A stretch of DNA of 64,000 nt. Source: Alteromonas sp. ASW11-130. GTDB taxonomy: Bacteria > Pseudomonadota > Gammaproteobacteria > Enterobacterales > Alteromonadaceae. Below are positions 39,735-49,264 of the stretch, in pieces. The position numbers were made by a program, and so were the translations under genes. How positions within the stretch are numbered: the first letter of the stretch is position 1; each line of letters begins with the position of its first letter. The DNA lies in assembly GCF_026183735.1 (NCBI RefSeq), contig NZ_JAPFRE010000016.1, positions 157,985 through 221,984 of the forward strand. The letters are read 5' to 3'. Under the pieces are notes generated by a model that worked only from the letters and a program-made list of their open reading frames with translations, searched no databases and was not told where the DNA came from.

Positions 39735-40706
39735 TTAATTAATAAATGCAGAATTAATTAAGAAGTAAGTGTAGATAATATACGCACTGACAAAGGCGCC
39801 ACCTTCTAAGCGATTAAGGCGTCCGGGCCCTTTAATACCGATACAGAAAATAAGCAACGCGACTGATGCAGCCAACATAAATACGATATCGCGATAGAGG
39901 AAAATGGGCTCCACACTCATGGGTTGAATTAATCCGGCAATACCCACAACAGCCAAAGTATTGAACATGTTCGAACCAATCACATTGCCCAGCGCAAGGT
40001 CATGCTCGCCTTTTCTTACCGCCATTAACGACGATGCCAATTCGGGCAATGATGTACCAATCGCAATGACTGTCAACCCAATTATCGTATCACTTACCCC
40101 AAAGAAGGTGGCAACCTCAACGGCTCCCCAAACCAATACTCTCGATGACGCAATGAGCAGCAGTAAACCAGCTACGAGCCATATTAAGTTCATTTTGATG
40201 GATGTGTCAGCGTGGCTAATTTCTTCGCTGAACTCCTCTGCCAGGGCATCTTTATCTCCACGTATTCCTTGCCAGACACTCCATGAAACTAACAGAATAA
40301 AAATACCGATAAGCGTAAACGCATCGTCTTTGGACACTTCAAAATCAAGCAGTTGCCATGCAGCCAAAAACATAATCGCTAACATGATAGGAAGTTCACG
40401 ACGAATTATTTCGGAACGCACTGCTATAGGGCTGATCAATGCCGTTAAACCCAGGATTAGCGCTATATTGGCAATGTTAGAACCATAGGCGTTACCCAAT
40501 GCGATGCCTGCGTTTCCCTGTAATGCCGCAAATATTGAGACGATAATTTCGGGGGCGGATGTACCGAAACCTATGATTAACATACCGATAAGTAAAGGGG
40601 ACACCCCAAAATGATTGGCAATACCGGCAGAGCCGTTTATGAATTTTTCCGCACTCCACAGCAAAACGGGTAGACCTACAATAATTGCGATAATCGCCAG
40701 AGTCAT
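39735..40706 (-). CDS. yrbG: YrbG-type calcium/sodium antiporter
   Basis: Cation/Ca2+ exchanger (CaCA) family protein of 323 residues with about ten helices in two inverted repeats. The alpha-repeat signatures are intact: GFGTSAPEIIVSIFAAL with ALGNAYGSNIANI in the first half and AIGTSLPELASSLMAV with ALGNVIGSNMFNTLAVVG in the second. The ribosome-binding site AAGGAG precedes the ATG. The family is well defined; the ion actually exported here is inferred. Confidence 0.9.
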   Translation of the reverse strand: MTLAIIAIIVGLPVLLWSAEKFINGSAGIANHFGVSPLLIGMLIIGFGTSAPEIIVSIFAALQGNAGIALGNAYGSNIANIALILGLTALISPIAVRSEIIRRELPIMLAIMFLAAWQLLDFEVSKDDAFTLIGIFILLVSWSVWQGIRGDKDALAEEFSEEISHADTSIKMNLIWLVAGLLLLIASSRVLVWGAVEVATFFGVSDTIIGLTVIAIGTSLPELASSLMAVRKGEHDLALGNVIGSNMFNTLAVVGIAGLIQPMSVEPIFLYRDIVFMLAASVALLIFCIGIKGPGRLNRLEGGAFVSAYIIYTYFLINSAFIN

Positions 40707-40927
40707 TTTTTCTCCTTATTTGTTCTGCTATTTCTTAATTTTTTTAATAAGTTAGCAGGATTGCATTTATTAATGGTGACGATAAAAAAATATACACAAA
40801 TATCACTTTGTAATTTTGCGACATTGTATACACTGCGACACCATAAAGGTAATCCTGATTTGGTATTTATTAGTTTCTTGACCACAATCAGATCCATAAA
40901 ATTAATTATTGGAATTTTTAACTGCTA

Positions 40928-42421
40928 ATGCACAACACCTTAATTGTAACTGACGATATCACGCTCTTCTCTGATACCGATTTGCCTGTTATCAGCTTTG
41001 ATGATTATCTAGCTGACTTTCCTAAATTGAATGAGCCTAAGACGCGGGTGATCAATCTATGCGATACCAATAAGTATTTGAGTCAAGGTTACTATTGTTC
41101 ATTACTAGCGCAGGCTCGCAGTCACCGAGTCCTTCCTAGCGTCAATACGATTAACGACCTGCGTTTGGATCCAACGGGTAAAGGTGCAGTACGTATTTCT
41201 CTACCAGAAAAGTTTTCGATGCCGGAAGATGTTTCTTTGCCTACAACATTTTACGCTTTTTTTGGTCGCTCAAATGCACCATATTTTAAAGAGATTGCGA
41301 CTAAGGCATTTAATCAATACGCGTGCCCAATATTACAACTTACGTTGCATCTTGCTCAGGAATGGGAGTCAACCCCAAAAGCGCACGCCAAACCCCATAA
41401 CCTCGGTTTTGTCGAATGTGAAGCAATAGGATTACGTCAGCTTCCAGGTGAGCTACAAGCCGACTGTATTGAAGAGTTACGAGCCTATACAACGCGGCAG
41501 TGGCAAGGTGTGCGCAAGGGCAAGCATATGCGCTGGGATATGGCGATTTTAGTTAATCCAGATGAACCAACCCCTCCCAGTGATGAAAAAGCATTGAAAA
41601 GCTTCGTGAAAGCAGCAGAAAAGGTAGGTTTTCATGCGCAGCTTGTCACCAAGCTAACACCACAAGACCTGGCTCAATTCGATGCGTTATTTATTCGCGA
41701 AACGACGGCAATTGATCATCACACGTATAGACTTGCCCGCAGTGCAGAACGAGACGGGCTGATCGTAATAGATGATACTGAATCCATTTTGCGTTGTTGT
41801 AATAAAGTATTTTTGCAAGATGCCTTTACTTATCAAAAAGTTCCCGCCCCGCGTAGCGAGTTAATATCAGAAGCAAACGAAGAGATATGTAATAAACTGA
41901 TTGAAGACTTAGGCATGCCTTTAGTTTTAAAACTGCCTGAAAGTTCATTTAGTCGTGGCGTTTATAAAGTTGAACACCCCAAAGAGCTCAAAAATAAGCT
42001 TAAAGAAATGTTGGCCGAATCGGCATTAGTCTTGGTCCAGGAATATGTATTTACTGAATTTGACTGGCGGATTGGTATGTTGGGCGGCAAGCCGATTTAC
42101 GCCTGTAAATACTTTATGGCGCGTAACCATTGGCAAATATACCATCATAAAGGAGACGAAGTTAGCTCTGGTGGATTTACAACTATGCCAACATTCGAGG
42201 TGCCCAAACCTGTGCTACAGGCCGCGATAAAAGCAGCTAAAGTGGTAGGAAATGGACTATATGGCGTCGATCTAAAACAGTCAGGCAACAAGGTTTACGT
42301 TATTGAAGTAAACGATAACCCAAGTATTGACGCAGGGGTAGAAGATAATTATTTGGGTAAAGAGCTGTATCAGCTAATTATGCAGGAGTTTGCTAATCGT
42401 CTTGAGCAAAGAGGTCGATGA
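40928..42421 (+). CDS. RimK-like ATP-grasp ligase with RLAN N-terminal domain
   Basis: ATP-grasp carboxylate-amine ligase of 497 residues. The N-terminal half (from MHNTLIVTDD to about residue 180) corresponds to the RLAN domain found in front of some RimK-like ligases. The C-terminal half has the ATP-grasp elements MPLVLKLPESSFSRGVYKV, LVQEYVFTEFDWRIGML, and the metal-binding EVNDNPSID at about 460-468. E. coli RimK (300) lacks the N-terminal extension. The substrate is unknown; peptide or protein amide-bond formation is the family reaction. It overlaps the next gene by ATGA. Confidence 0.88.
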   Translation: MHNTLIVTDDITLFSDTDLPVISFDDYLADFPKLNEPKTRVINLCDTNKYLSQGYYCSLLAQARSHRVLPSVNTINDLRLDPTGKGAVRISLPEKFSMPEDVSLPTTFYAFFGRSNAPYFKEIATKAFNQYACPILQLTLHLAQEWESTPKAHAKPHNLGFVECEAIGLRQLPGELQADCIEELRAYTTRQWQGVRKGKHMRWDMAILVNPDEPTPPSDEKALKSFVKAAEKVGFHAQLVTKLTPQDLAQFDALFIRETTAIDHHTYRLARSAERDGLIVIDDTESILRCCNKVFLQDAFTYQKVPAPRSELISEANEEICNKLIEDLGMPLVLKLPESSFSRGVYKVEHPKELKNKLKEMLAESALVLVQEYVFTEFDWRIGMLGGKPIYACKYFMARNHWQIYHHKGDEVSSGGFTTMPTFEVPKPVLQAAIKAAKVVGNGLYGVDLKQSGNKVYVIEVNDNPSIDAGVEDNYLGKELYQLIMQEFANRLEQRGR

Positions 42422-43542
42422 GCGACATTCAAAGCGGTCTAGTGACACTTCGCCAGGCTACGCTGGATGACTTGAAAAAGTTAGGAGAAATTGAACACCG
42501 TTGCTTTAGCAACGATAGGCTGAGCGAAAGAAGGATGCGTTATTACATAGGCGCCAGTCACGCGCGGCTGATAGTGGCGACACTTAACGGTGAAGTAATG
42601 GCCTATGCGTTACTTCTTTTACGCCAGGGAACACAGTTAACCAGGCTTTATTCGATCGCTGTATTACCCCAAGCCCGGGGGAATAAACTGGCAGAAAAAC
42701 TGATAAATGACCTTGAACAGTTTGCGGTAAGCTGCGGCAAACATTTTATGCGCTTAGAAGTCTCTGAAAATAATGTCGCGGCTATTTCTGTGTATGAACG
42801 ATTAGGCTTTAAGCGATTTGGTATATACACGGACTACTATGAAGACCATAGCGATGCATTACGTATGCAAAAGGTATTACGCTTTTCCAACAAAGCCAAA
42901 GCACAGGATATATATCCGTGGTACAGACAGACTACTGAATTTACCTGCGGCCCGGCGGCACTTATGATGGCAATGAAAAAACTGTCGCCTGAATTTGACA
43001 TGCGTCAACAAACTGAACTTGATTTATGGAGAAGGGCAACCACCATTTACATGACATCTGGGCACGGAGGGTGTCACCCAATTGGGTTAGCGTTGGCGGC
43101 ACATGAGCAAGGCTATCAATCAGAAGTTTGGCTTAATCAGGCATTGCCGTTGTTTGTTGAAGGGGTTCGGAATCAACACAAAAAAGACATAATCACGCTG
43201 GTAGAGTCACACTTCGAAGAGCAAGCGAATCGAACAAATGTACCAGTCAAGAAATTTAATTGGGGCATAGCCGACTTGGAAGCCGCATTAAAAGCGGGTG
43301 GGACAGTGGTATGCTTAATTAGTACCTATCCGTTAGCCAAGTTAAAAGCGCCGCATTGGGTGGCAGTCACACATGTAGATGACAAGTGTTTTTATTTGCA
43401 TGACTCTGATCCGACTACTTACGAAAGTCACTTGCTCGAATTTCAGCATATTCCAGTGGCGCGTGAGGATTTTCTTCGCTTCACCTGTTATGGAAAGCGT
43501 AAAATTCGCTCAGCTATCGTGTTGTTCCGGCCTGACAAGTAG
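42418..43542 (+). CDS. fusion of GNAT acetyltransferase and C39-like cysteine peptidase
   Basis: Residues 1-155 form a GNAT acetyltransferase, with LYSIAVLPQARGNKLAEKLI as the acetyl-CoA loop and AISVYERLGFKRFGIYTDYY. Residues 165-374 form a C39-like papain-fold peptidase: Cys177 in FTCGPAALMM, His313 in PHWVAVTH and Asp329/331 in LHDSDP. All catalytic candidates are intact. It overlaps the upstream ATP-grasp gene by four bases, so the two products are made together. The target is unknown; processing and acetylation of a peptide made or modified by the ligase is a reasonable guess. Confidence 0.88.
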   Translation: MSDIQSGLVTLRQATLDDLKKLGEIEHRCFSNDRLSERRMRYYIGASHARLIVATLNGEVMAYALLLLRQGTQLTRLYSIAVLPQARGNKLAEKLINDLEQFAVSCGKHFMRLEVSENNVAAISVYERLGFKRFGIYTDYYEDHSDALRMQKVLRFSNKAKAQDIYPWYRQTTEFTCGPAALMMAMKKLSPEFDMRQQTELDLWRRATTIYMTSGHGGCHPIGLALAAHEQGYQSEVWLNQALPLFVEGVRNQHKKDIITLVESHFEEQANRTNVPVKKFNWGIADLEAALKAGGTVVCLISTYPLAKLKAPHWVAVTHVDDKCFYLHDSDPTTYESHLLEFQHIPVAREDFLRFTCYGKRKIRSAIVLFRPDK

Positions 43543-43625
43543 GCTAGTACAATACTGCCGTTGACAAGGTCTATCGCTTAAACCAAAAAGCGATCATCCG
43601 CACGTAAGGTAACGGCTTATCATTT

Positions 43626-43907
43626 CTAGTGGGTCGAGCGATTTCTGGAAATCTTTGACTCAAAGCGCTTGAATGAGCTAACCAACTGCACTAAATCAAC
43701 CGAATGACCATTGTAAGTCTCAGGTTTAGTGGTCTGGCGTCCCTTGATTGCATGGTTAATAGTATTCGACGCATCGAAACTAGAGGTTTTTTCAAGCAGG
43801 CCTTTCCACTCTTTTTTTAGTGAACTAGGAATGCTATGGCGTTTCGCATAAAGTTTGTCCCTGATTTGCAACACTTGTCCGATTAACAATGTATTTTTAT
43901 CAAACAT
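43626..43907 (-). CDS. hypothetical protein (93 aa)
   Basis: Unrecognised small basic protein starting MFDKNTLLIGQVLQIRDKLY. It is soluble and predicted mostly helical, ending in Arg/Ser-rich ISRNRSTH. A weak ribosome-binding site (AAAGGTAG) precedes the ATG. It converges on the GNAT/C39 gene and stands alone. Confidence 0.55.
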   Translation of the reverse strand: MFDKNTLLIGQVLQIRDKLYAKRHSIPSSLKKEWKGLLEKTSSFDASNTINHAIKGRQTTKPETYNGHSVDLVQLVSSFKRFESKISRNRSTH

Positions 43908-44279
43908 CTCTACTACCTTTAATACCCATTATGTTGTATAGAAAACCTTTTAAAATCAAGCTTTCTGGATCTGAGTGTAGATCAACAAACTTGGTCAAAA
44001 GGTGCTTTGTTCAATAGGTAAGTAGCAATTCTGATACCTGAACTTGCCAAATCCGACAAACTAAAAAAAATTTAATGTCATAAGTGGTTATTTTTGCACA
44101 AATTAAGGAGCACTGCTGGTCAGGCTATTGGGGAGCAACTGAGCACCGTCTTTAGATTTTTTATCAAAAAGGTATGTAGCTTTTTCTTATATTTGTAGAG
44201 TTTGGTGTAGAAGTGAAATGTATTTTTATTTCCTCTATTCTTCAATATTTGAAGGCTGTCCTATGCTAACGAATAGAAA
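43908..44279. other. gene-free gap
   Basis: About 370 AT-rich bases upstream of the 93-residue gene and downstream of the DUF2937 gene. I see no RNA gene, repeat or terminator of note. Confidence 0.5.
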
Positions 44280-44813
44280 TCACGTAGTGCCTGCAGGATG
44301 ATACTTGCGATTATGTCTCCACTGTTTTAATTTTACTGCCGTCCAATAGGGGGCCCACATAATTACATTAATAATAATCGCCGAGATAAGACTAAAAACC
44401 ACCGCCTCTGGAGAAAGCGGAATAGAGGGGTGAAAATTATCTAAGACCCGCCGTAAAGTCTCGTTTTGCGACGGCGATAGCATGTACCAGGCCTGCTGGT
44501 AATAATGACCTCGATTCAGAACCCTGATTCCCTCGTTGAGCTCCTTAAGCATTGCAAGTGTGTTAACCTTGTTTTGTGTATCGTCTCTAACTACAGGGTT
44601 GCTACTTTTTTCAAGTTCAGCCAGCATGTCTTCTAGATGAGTGTAACCATGGCGAACTGATAACGCTTTGTATTCTTCAACCTGGGCGGCAGTTGCGTCA
44701 TAGTAGCCAGTTAAATACTGGCGATAATGATCAGCAAGAATAGGCACTTGCAACGCTACCAAAAGCAACGTTGCAAATAGTATCTTATCTAGCACCCTCA
44801 CAAACAGCGTCAT
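44280..44813 (-). CDS. DUF2937 family protein
   Basis: A 177-residue membrane protein resembling the DUF2937 group. It has an N-terminal helix (residues 8-27), a periplasmic helical region with DHYRQYLTGYYDATAAQVEEY, and a C-terminal helix near residues 136-155 (AVVFSLISAIIINVIMWAPYW), followed by a basic tail. Function unknown. It follows bioA on the same strand with a 15-base gap and could be co-transcribed with it. Confidence 0.7.
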   Translation of the reverse strand: MTLFVRVLDKILFATLLLVALQVPILADHYRQYLTGYYDATAAQVEEYKALSVRHGYTHLEDMLAELEKSSNPVVRDDTQNKVNTLAMLKELNEGIRVLNRGHYYQQAWYMLSPSQNETLRRVLDNFHPSIPLSPEAVVFSLISAIIINVIMWAPYWTAVKLKQWRHNRKYHPAGTT

Positions 44814-44828
44814 TTTTCAGTAACCGTC

Positions 44829-46100
44829 CTAAAGTGAACTGGCGTATGCGTAAATAGCATCCATTAGTGTTTGTAGTTCTTTCGGTGAAATAATATACGG
44901 TGGCATAATATAGATCAGTTTGCCAAAAGGACGAATCCACGCCCCGTTTTTAATGAACGATGCTTGCGCTTCAGCAACATTCACCGCCTGCTTCATCTCC
45001 ACTATACCAATTGCACCTAATATTCTAACCTCTTCTACACTATCAAGTTCCGCGCACGGCAAGAGCGACTGTTGCAACTGTTTTTCAATTTCCTGAACCT
45101 GGGGACGCCAATGACCTTCGTTAATTAGCGCTAAACTCGCTCCCGCTACAGCACACGCCAGGGGATTTCCCATATAAGTAGGGCCATGCATAAATACACC
45201 GGGCTCGCCTTGACATATTCCCTGCGCCACGTCTTCGCTGCATAATGTGGCAGCTAGCGTCATATACCCTCCCGTGAGCGCTTTACCTACACACATAATA
45301 TCCGGTGAAATTTCAGCCCATTCGCACGCGAACAGTTTCCCAGTGCGACCAAAACCAGTGGCGATTTCATCACAAATTAGCAATGCGTCGTATTTATCAC
45401 ATAGTTGGCGCGCTCGCTTAAGATATTCCGGATGATAAATACGCATGCCACCTGCACCTTGTACTACCGGTTCTAAAATGAGCGCGGCTATTTCATGGTG
45501 ATGCTTCGCAAACAGCTCTTCCAGTGGCAGAATGTCATCTTCACTGAAAGTTTGTCCAAATCGTGTTTGAGGGGCAGGGGCAAACAATTGTTTGGTCAGT
45601 ACATTAGTAAACAGGCTATGCATTCCGTTGACTGGATCACACACTGACATCGCGGCAAAAGTATCGCCGTGGTATCCGTTTCGAGGACTGACAATACGAT
45701 GTTTATCTTTGCGACCCTGGCAGGCCCAATATTGGAGTGCCATCTTGATAGCAACCTCAACCGAAACAGACCCAGAGTCAGCGAGAAACACTCGCTCTAG
45801 CCCTGGGGGCACCATATCAAGCAAGGTTTTACATAATTTAATAGCAGGTTCGTGTGTTAGTCCGCCAAACATAACGTGTGAGAATTGATCTATCTGCGCT
45901 TTGGCGGCGTCGTTCAGACTGGGATGATTATAACCATGTATCGCCGACCACCAGCTTGCCATACCATCCACAACAACTTTCTTTCCATCTAACTCAAGTT
46001 TGACCCCGCTTGCGGATTTTACTTCATAACATGGAAGCGGATTCGTGGCCGAAGTATAGGGATGCCAGATATGGCGTTTATCAAAGTCAATATTGTTCAT
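44829..46100 (-). CDS. bioA: adenosylmethionine-8-amino-7-oxononanoate aminotransferase BioA
   Basis: PLP enzyme that makes 7,8-diaminopelargonate using SAM as amino donor. The 423-residue protein has the BioA N-terminus HIWHPYTSATNPLP, GMASWWSAIHGYNHP, FLADSGSVSVEVAIKMALQY, SPRNGYHGDTFAAMSVCDP and the PLP lysine in CVGKALTGGY. It diverges from bioBFCD across a 98-base region that contains the BirA operator. Confidence 0.97.
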   Translation of the reverse strand: MNNIDFDKRHIWHPYTSATNPLPCYEVKSASGVKLELDGKKVVVDGMASWWSAIHGYNHPSLNDAAKAQIDQFSHVMFGGLTHEPAIKLCKTLLDMVPPGLERVFLADSGSVSVEVAIKMALQYWACQGRKDKHRIVSPRNGYHGDTFAAMSVCDPVNGMHSLFTNVLTKQLFAPAPQTRFGQTFSEDDILPLEELFAKHHHEIAALILEPVVQGAGGMRIYHPEYLKRARQLCDKYDALLICDEIATGFGRTGKLFACEWAEISPDIMCVGKALTGGYMTLAATLCSEDVAQGICQGEPGVFMHGPTYMGNPLACAVAGASLALINEGHWRPQVQEIEKQLQQSLLPCAELDSVEEVRILGAIGIVEMKQAVNVAEAQASFIKNGAWIRPFGKLIYIMPPYIISPKELQTLMDAIYAYASSL

Positions 46101-46111
46101 TATTTATTCAT

Positions 46112-46144
46112 TTGTAAAGTTTTTGAAATGGTCAGAGTTGACAA
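46112..46144. promoter_or_regulatory. putative BirA operator between bioA and bioB
   Basis: Half-sites TTGTAAAGT (46112-46120) and AGTTGACAA (46136-46144) are separated by 15 bases. This resembles the BirA operator TTGTAAACC-N15-GGTTTACAA. The right half-site overlaps a -35 TTGACA (46138-46143) whose -10 would be TAGACT (46160-46165), pointing to bioB. The operator lies 12 bases from the bioA start, so one site could repress both directions. Confidence 0.65.
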
Positions 46145-46198
46145 CTTCTAAAGTAGGCATAGACTAAGCCAGCATTAATAATTAGTAAAGGATCGCCC

Positions 46199-47296
46199 AT
46201 GAGCGCAGCACCTCTGCCTTCATCTTCGGACTCTATTCGTCATGATTGGACGCGACAGGAAGTTCAACAACTTTTTTCATTGCCATTTAATGATTTGTTA
46301 TTTCGAGCTCAGGTTGTACATCGACAGCACTTCAACCCCAATGAGGTACAAGTAAGTACGCTTTTATCTATTAAAACGGGCGCCTGCCCTGAAGATTGCA
46401 AGTACTGCCCGCAAAGTGCGCGGTATGATACGGGCCTTGAAAAAGAGCGTTTGCTTGAAATTGAAAAAGTGATCGAGCGCGCTAAAGAAGCCAAAGCAAC
46501 TGGCTCCACCCGCTTTTGCATGGGCGCAGCCTGGCGCAATCCTAAAGAGAGAGACATGCCTTACGTGACCAAAATGGTAGCCGAGGTGAAGAAGCTGGGA
46601 TTAGAAACCTGTATGACGCTCGGCATGCTTTCGCAAGAGCAGGCTGTAGCGCTTAAACAAGCAGGTTTAGATTATTACAATCATAATCTGGACACTTCGC
46701 CAGAATACTATGGTGACATTATTACTACGCGTACTTACGAAGATCGCTTAAGCACACTACAAAATGTGCGAGATGCAGGGATGAACGTGTGTTCTGGAGG
46801 TATCGTAGGGATGGGTGAAAGCGCGGAAGACCGCGCCGGCTTGCTAATGCAATTAGCCAACTTGCCAGAGCATCCGCAAAGTGTACCTATCAATATGTTA
46901 GTAAAAGTTAAAGGCACCCCCCTTGACAAAGTTGACGATCTGGAACCTTTTGAATTCGTTCGGACCATAGCGGTGGCACGTATCATGATGCCGAAGTCTC
47001 ACGTTCGTTTGTCAGCGGGCCGAGAAAATATGAATGAACAGATGCAGGCCATGTGTTTCATGGCCGGTGCTAATTCAATATTTTATGGCTGCAAACTGTT
47101 AACTACGTCTAATCCTGAAACGCATGAAGATGTGATGCTATTTAAAAAGCTTGGGATTAACACTGAGCGCAGTCGTAATTATTCAGATGAAGCGTACGAG
47201 CAAGCACTAACAGAACAGATCGTCAGTAATAGCGCAACAAATGATCTTTTCTACGATGCCACTAAAAAAGCTCAGGCAGCCCCTGCGGAAAGCTAA
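46199..47296 (+). CDS. bioB: biotin synthase BioB
   Basis: Radical SAM enzyme that inserts sulfur into dethiobiotin. The 365-residue protein has the cluster motif [10 protein letters not shown] (Cys63, Cys67, Cys70), the [2Fe-2S]-ligand regions with [11 protein letters not shown] and [12 protein letters not shown], and [10 protein letters not shown] with the conserved Arg ligand. It is the first gene of bioBFCD; its stop overlaps the bioF start by one base (TAATG). Confidence 0.97.
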   Translation: MSAAPLPSSSDSIRHDWTRQEVQQLFSLPFNDLLFRAQVVHRQHFNPNEVQVSTLLSIKTGACPEDCKYCPQSARYDTGLEKERLLEIEKVIERAKEAKATGSTRFCMGAAWRNPKERDMPYVTKMVAEVKKLGLETCMTLGMLSQEQAVALKQAGLDYYNHNLDTSPEYYGDIITTRTYEDRLSTLQNVRDAGMNVCSGGIVGMGESAEDRAGLLMQLANLPEHPQSVPINMLVKVKGTPLDKVDDLEPFEFVRTIAVARIMMPKSHVRLSAGRENMNEQMQAMCFMAGANSIFYGCKLLTTSNPETHEDVMLFKKLGINTERSRNYSDEAYEQALTEQIVSNSATNDLFYDATKKAQAAPAES

Positions 47297-48465
47297 TGAA
47301 TCTGGCATTTATGCAATCAGCGCTGGTCGAAAAGGCCGCTGGTGGGTATCTGCGTACCCGCCAGTGTGTGGAATATGAACAAGATGGTGTCATTTGTATT
47401 GATGGAAAACATTTTCTCAATTTTTCCAGCAACGACTACCTGGGCATGCGTCAGCAGCCCGAAGTATTGCAAGCGTGGGTGGAGGGGCTGGCCCAGTTCG
47501 GTGCAGGCTCCGGAGCTTCGCCTCTGGTGACAGGTTACACTCGCGCCCATGCTAATTTGGAAGCATATTTAGCCTCGCTGCTCAACCGAGATGCTGTTTT
47601 ACTTTTTAATTCAGGCTTTGCTGCTAATCAGGCAGTTTGCCAGGCTTTGTTTACTGAGCCAGGAGTCATATTCGCGGACAAATTCATGCATGCTTCCGCT
47701 ATTGACGGTGCACTGCACTCAGAAGCAAGCGTGAGGCGATTTAGACATAATGACGTGGAGCATTTACACGCTTTGTTAGAAAAGCATTCCACAGATAGAA
47801 AACTGATTATGTCCGAAGGAGTGTTTAGCATGGACGGCGATGTGGCGCCGGTAAAAGATTTAGTTAACTTATCTGAGCAATTTCAGGCACCCTTAATGTT
47901 GGATGATGCGCATGGGTTTGGCGTGCTAGGAAAGGACGGCGCAGGCACGGTTGAATCTATGTCACTATCGCAAGACAATGTTCCGATACTCATGGCGACA
48001 TTTGGTAAAGCTGTGGGAACGGCAGGGGCCTTTATTGCGGGCAGCCAAACGTTGATTGATTATCTAATAAATTTTGCCCGGCATTATATTTACAGCACGG
48101 CAATGCCCTCAGCCCAGGCGGTAGCAACGTTGCAATCGCTAGTACTTATAGGAAAGGGCAGTGCGCAAAAGGCTTTACAGGACAATATCGGTTATTTTCA
48201 ACAGCAAGCCAGTATGCTCGGAATACCACTGGCCGATTCTGATACCGCCATCCAGCCAATTATTATTGGGGACCCGCAAAAAGCGGTGGATATATCGAAA
48301 CGATTACAGACATTAGGTATTTGGGTAACGGCTATACGCTACCCCACGGTGCCAAAACATCAAGATAGATTGCGTATTACCTTGTCAGCGAAGCACAGCC
48401 AGCAGGACATTGAGGCGTTATTAGACGCTTTGAAAATCGCCCTGGGAGAGCAGGTATGTCAATAA
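47296..48465 (+). CDS. bioF: 8-amino-7-oxononanoate synthase BioF
   Basis: PLP-dependent condensation of pimeloyl thioester with alanine. The 389-residue protein has FSSNDYLGMRQQPEV, GSGASPLVTGYTRAH, LMLDDAHGFGVLGKDG and the PLP-lysine region ATFGKAVGTAGAFIAG. Translation is coupled to bioB (TAATG) and its 3' end overlaps bioC by ten bases. Confidence 0.95.
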   Translation: MNLAFMQSALVEKAAGGYLRTRQCVEYEQDGVICIDGKHFLNFSSNDYLGMRQQPEVLQAWVEGLAQFGAGSGASPLVTGYTRAHANLEAYLASLLNRDAVLLFNSGFAANQAVCQALFTEPGVIFADKFMHASAIDGALHSEASVRRFRHNDVEHLHALLEKHSTDRKLIMSEGVFSMDGDVAPVKDLVNLSEQFQAPLMLDDAHGFGVLGKDGAGTVESMSLSQDNVPILMATFGKAVGTAGAFIAGSQTLIDYLINFARHYIYSTAMPSAQAVATLQSLVLIGKGSAQKALQDNIGYFQQQASMLGIPLADSDTAIQPIIIGDPQKAVDISKRLQTLGIWVTAIRYPTVPKHQDRLRITLSAKHSQQDIEALLDALKIALGEQVCQ

Positions 48466-49262
48466 TGAGAAAGCCTGAGTCAGTTGATTTGTTACAACGC
48501 AATGTCAGGATTGCGAAAGGTTTTTCACAGGCAGCTCGCAGTTATGATAATTATGCAGGGGTGCAAGAAGATATCGCAAAAGCTGCACTTTCTTTAATAA
48601 ACAGCAAATCCTATCGTCATGGCTTGGATATAGGATGTGGTACTGGCCGACATACTTTTGCCTTAACCGAATTTTGCAATCGGGTAACCGGTGTTGATCT
48701 GGCTGCAGGTATGGTCGCGCACGCCCAGCAGCGCTATTCCGATATTAAATTCATCGAAGGCATGGCTGAACAACTGCCGATAGAACCAAATGTCATCGAC
48801 GTGGTGTTTTCATCAATGGCACTGCAGTGGTGTGTAAACCCTTCGCAAGTGATGAAAGAGATATTCAGAGTATTAAAAGCTAATGGGCAAGCTTCATTGG
48901 CCATTATGGTCGAAGGTTCATTTGACGAACTGGCTCGAGCCAGAATCCTCGCCGGACAGCCTAAAGCGAACAACTCGTTGGTAGCAGGCGCCACGTGGCA
49001 AGACGCCGCACGGTCAGCTGGATTTAAAAAAGTGCAAATGGATACGCGAGAGTATTGCGTTCATTTTAATCACGTTCTTCCTCTTCTTCATTCTATAAAA
49101 TATGTGGGGGCGGGCACCTTGGTCGATAGTGCAACGACTAACCAGTTTATCTTTACTCGTCGTGACTTAAATCGCTTAAATTTAGCCTATCAAAAAGATG
49201 CAACTCGGGATGGAAAACTACCGTTGACCTATCGGGTTTGTCATCTAATCATGGAAAAGTAA
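48456..49262 (+). CDS. bioC: malonyl-ACP O-methyltransferase BioC
   Basis: SAM-dependent methyltransferase that masks malonyl-ACP so that fatty-acid enzymes can build pimelate. The 268-residue protein has VRIAKGFSQAARSYDNYAGVQ, typical of BioC N-termini, the SAM motif GLDIGCGTGRHTFAL, and VFSSMALQWCVNP. It sits between bioF and bioD; two bases separate its stop from the bioD start. Confidence 0.93.
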   Translation: MSIMRKPESVDLLQRNVRIAKGFSQAARSYDNYAGVQEDIAKAALSLINSKSYRHGLDIGCGTGRHTFALTEFCNRVTGVDLAAGMVAHAQQRYSDIKFIEGMAEQLPIEPNVIDVVFSSMALQWCVNPSQVMKEIFRVLKANGQASLAIMVEGSFDELARARILAGQPKANNSLVAGATWQDAARSAGFKKVQMDTREYCVHFNHVLPLLHSIKYVGAGTLVDSATTNQFIFTRRDLNRLNLAYQKDATRDGKLPLTYRVCHLIMEK

Positions 49263-49264
49263 AC

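Noticed and set aside
40703..40897. 64-residue minus-strand frame upstream of the antiporter gene
   Set aside because: It runs through the promoter region, overlaps the antiporter start, and has no ribosome-binding site or family match.
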